Of a stretch of 7,768 bases of DNA, positions 6,525 through 7,768 are shown piece by piece (the first letter of the stretch is position 1; every line of letters begins with the position of its first letter). Source of the DNA: Bacillota bacterium (GTDB lineage: Bacteria > Bacillota > Dethiobacteria > DTU022). The notes beneath the pieces are model-generated. The model was not told the origin of the DNA. It worked only from the letters and a program-made list of their open reading frames with translations, and ran no database searches. The position numbers and the translations under genes were made by a program. The stretch lies in contig JAAYGO010000199.1 of assembly GCA_012727685.1 (NCBI GenBank), forward strand, positions 1-7,768, read 5' to 3'.

Positions 6525-6612
6525 TTTAGCAGGTTTAGACAGGGATAACGGCTCTTATCCGCTGTTTCCAGGCAGACTGCGGCAAGGGCAGCAAGAATCG
6601 TCCCTGTTGTCC
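6495..6612. repeat. Inverted pair of GGACAAC(A)GGGACG-type elements
   Basis: The plus strand at 6495-6512 reads GGACAACGGGACGGTCCT. The minus strand at 6612-6591 reads GGACAACAGGGACGATTCTT followed by GC. The two share a GGACAAC(A)GGGACG core in opposite orientation, with about 78 bp between them that itself contains a hairpin. From memory, similar GGGACAACGGGACGGTTC-like elements are scattered through many Clostridia genomes, sometimes near REP-associated (IS200-like) transposases, so this may be a REP/BIME-like non-autonomous element. Nothing resembling a transposase is in the window. Confidence 0.5.
6537..6567. repeat. 12-bp hairpin between the inverted elements
   Basis: AGACAG-GGATAA (6537-6548) pairs with TTATCC (6555-6560) and, past one bulged G (6561), CTGTTT (6562-6567), leaving the loop CGGCTC. 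One pair is a G-T wobble. It lies midway between the two inverted elements, which suggests that the whole 6491-6612 block folds as one structured unit. Confidence 0.5.
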
Positions 6613-6700
6613 GCTTTCCTTTGCTTTTTCCCATGCTTTCCCATCATTAGCTGCTCTCCTCATGTAACTCCATGATCGTTTCTCCAGGCCCTGATTTCAA

Positions 6701-7615
6701 TCATACCCTCTTAAATTCCTTGATTAAATAACTGGCAGACAGCAACATAATGTACAGCGGAATCGTGACCAGCAGGATAGCATAGAAGTCGCGCGTGGCC
6801 GAATATGACGGAAAATAAAAATCTTTAATGCATAGACTACCCAAAAGGTAGGCTACCGGCAGGAGAAATATTTTAAAGATCACGTTTCTTGCTTTTTCAT
6901 GGCGGCGCAATAGGTACATGGCGATGATGCAAAAAATCGCCAGGCCTGCAGCCAGGAAGAAATAGTATGCCAAAAAGGCCCTTGGCAGGGTTTGCACCCC
7001 TCCCCCCGGGACCTGGTCCTGGCCATAGATTAAGATGTCGCCATCCCCGGCAGATAAGCGCTCTCCGCTTCTGTAGGGCGTGTAGTAATAAACCGAAGCG
7101 ACTGCCCCGCCGCCGGGATTCAAAACAGTGCTGCGGGCGGTACTTTTGCCTATATACCTGCTCCAGATGCTATTCCACGCCGTAATATGATAGACATAGC
7201 CGGGGCTTTTATCGGCAGGATAACGATGGACGCTATACCCGGATACCGCATCGCTGAATATGGCCAGCACCGACCCGTCAGCGTTTTCTTTGATCGTAAC
7301 GGGGTTTTCGCTGTATGGAATATACTGCGGCGTAGTCAAAAAGGCAATTACAGCAACAGCGGCGGCCAAAGTCAACATCACCGATAAAAGAAAGATCTTG
7401 ATCTTATTCTTCCGCAAGATCGCTTTCAGCCTTCTTAAAGGGGCTGTATCGATATCGGCCGGTAGATTTTGAGGGGTGCTCATCTCAGCGAGCTGCTTCT
7501 TGCAGCTCTCACAGGCAGCGATGTGTTCTTCCACGATCCTGCGCGTATCGCTGCTCACCATATTTTCCACGTATAGCGGTAAAATATCTTTAATTACATC
7601 ACAGGATAGCTTCAT
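6701..7615 (-). CDS. Membrane-bound zinc-finger (zf-HC2) anti-sigma factor
   Basis: This 304-residue protein probably holds the co-encoded ECF sigma factor inactive at the membrane until a signal releases it. The N-terminal cytoplasmic zinc-binding anti-sigma domain has the H-x3-C-x2-C signature at H31, C35 and C38, with a further C5. A first membrane segment follows at about 72-94, an extracytoplasmic sensor-like region at about 95-210 rich in Tyr, Ser and Gly, and three more hydrophobic segments at about 212-236, 245-262 and 277-298. The four-segment layout with a long outside loop differs from the simplest one-TM RsiW-like proteins. ATG 7615 follows GGAGGG with a 6-nt spacer and overlaps the sigma stop codon as ATGA, so the two are translationally coupled. 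The outer region matches no family I recognise and the signal is unknown. Confidence 0.87.
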   Translation of the reverse strand: MKLSCDVIKDILPLYVENMVSSDTRRIVEEHIAACESCKKQLAEMSTPQNLPADIDTAPLRRLKAILRKNKIKIFLLSVMLTLAAAVAVIAFLTTPQYIPYSENPVTIKENADGSVLAIFSDAVSGYSVHRYPADKSPGYVYHITAWNSIWSRYIGKSTARSTVLNPGGGAVASVYYYTPYRSGERLSAGDGDILIYGQDQVPGGGVQTLPRAFLAYYFFLAAGLAIFCIIAMYLLRRHEKARNVIFKIFLLPVAYLLGSLCIKDFYFPSYSATRDFYAILLVTIPLYIMLLSASYLIKEFKRV

Positions 7616-7768
7616 CTGTAGCCCTCCATTCGCTCCTTAATCTTTTTCCTGGCCCGGTGATAGGTGACGCAGGCCCAGTTCTCGCTTTTTCCAAAAAGAT
7701 TAGCGATCTGTTTAAAACTCAACTCTCCAAAAACGCGCAGGGTAAACACTTCCTTGTAGGGCTCGTTA
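7612..7768 (-). CDS. ECF-type RNA polymerase sigma factor, C-terminal part (5' end outside the window)
   Basis: The last 51 codons and the stop are visible. They form sigma region 4 (sigma-70 r4_2): a helix after P-Y-K-E-V-F-T-L-R-V, then the helix-turn-helix L-S-F-K-Q-I-A-N-L-F-G-K-S-E-N-W and the basic recognition and closing helix V-T-Y-H-R-A-R-K-K-I-K-E-R, which would contact the -35 element. The TGA stop (7614-7612) overlaps the anti-sigma ATG by 4 bp. Region 2 lies beyond the right edge, so the subgroup and target promoters cannot be given. ECF factors of this kind often activate their own operon, which would also set anti-sigma levels. Confidence 0.88.
   Translation of the reverse strand, partial: NEPYKEVFTLRVFGELSFKQIANLFGKSENWACVTYHRARKKIKERMEGYR

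Larger units (their letters stand above)
6362..6700. other. Intergenic region with repeats and hairpins, no convincing gene
   Basis: About 340 bp separate the anti-sigma gene from the deacylase gene. Short open frames exist on both strands (for example 6439-6675 plus and 6634-6452 minus), but none resembles a known protein and their codons run through the inverted repeats. The stretch holds three items listed separately: an inverted pair of GGACAAC-type elements, a hairpin with a T-run, and a central 12-bp hairpin. Just upstream of the deacylase (about 6415-6460) the DNA is very AT-rich and may contain its promoter, but I cannot pick a well-spaced -35/-10 pair. Confidence 0.6.

Noticed and set aside
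6452..6634. Minus-strand 60-codon open frame between the anti-sigma and deacylase genes
   Set aside because: Its start region and body are built from the inverted repeat element; no homology recognised and no conserved features.
6439..6675. Plus-strand 78-codon open frame in the same gap
   Set aside because: It crosses the same hairpins and T-run, lacks a convincing ribosome binding site and resembles no protein family.

Overview
The window looks like chromosomal DNA from an anaerobic, probably acetogenic or syntrophic, member of the Firmicutes (class Clostridia). The evidence is a cytoplasmic selenocysteine formate dehydrogenase built like those of Moorella or Syntrophomonas, with NuoE/NuoF (HydC/HydB-type) partners, strong AGGAGG-type ribosome binding sites, and an ECF sigma/anti-sigma pair with a zf-HC2 domain. 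Every supported gene lies on the minus strand, so gene order below runs from high to low coordinates. No species can be named from sequence alone.

Region 1 (7768-6701): the last 51 codons of an ECF sigma factor (region 4) overlap by 4 bp the start of a membrane-bound zinc-finger anti-sigma factor. Region 2 (6700-6362): about 340 bp without a convincing gene. It carries hairpins and two oppositely oriented copies of a GGACAAC(A)GGGACG-type element, one of which may serve as a terminator. Region 3 (6361-5498): a membrane-anchored zinc-dependent deacylase/carboxypeptidase of the succinylglutamate desuccinylase/aspartoacylase family, followed by a clear intrinsic terminator at 5465-5427. Region 4 (5437-5226): an AT-rich upstream region with a candidate promoter and a small GC-rich hairpin. 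Region 5 (5225 to the left edge): a four-gene operon of a NuoE-like [2Fe-2S] subunit, a 59-residue cysteine-rich protein, a NuoF/HydB-like flavoprotein, and FdhA. FdhA is cut by the window edge probably only a few residues from its end.

The fdhA frame is interrupted by a UGA at 1630-1628, exactly at the catalytic selenocysteine position. It is followed at the proper distance by a bacterial SECIS hairpin with a GGUCU loop, so the two open halves are one 894+ residue selenoprotein. Together the subunits are predicted to carry one FMN, three [2Fe-2S] clusters, seven [4Fe-4S] clusters and a Mo- or W-bis-pyranopterin centre. They would couple formate/CO2 to NAD(H), possibly with ferredoxin by flavin-based electron bifurcation or confurcation. 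The least described component is the small nine-cysteine protein between the NuoE-like and NuoF-like genes, which is easily missed because it is so short.
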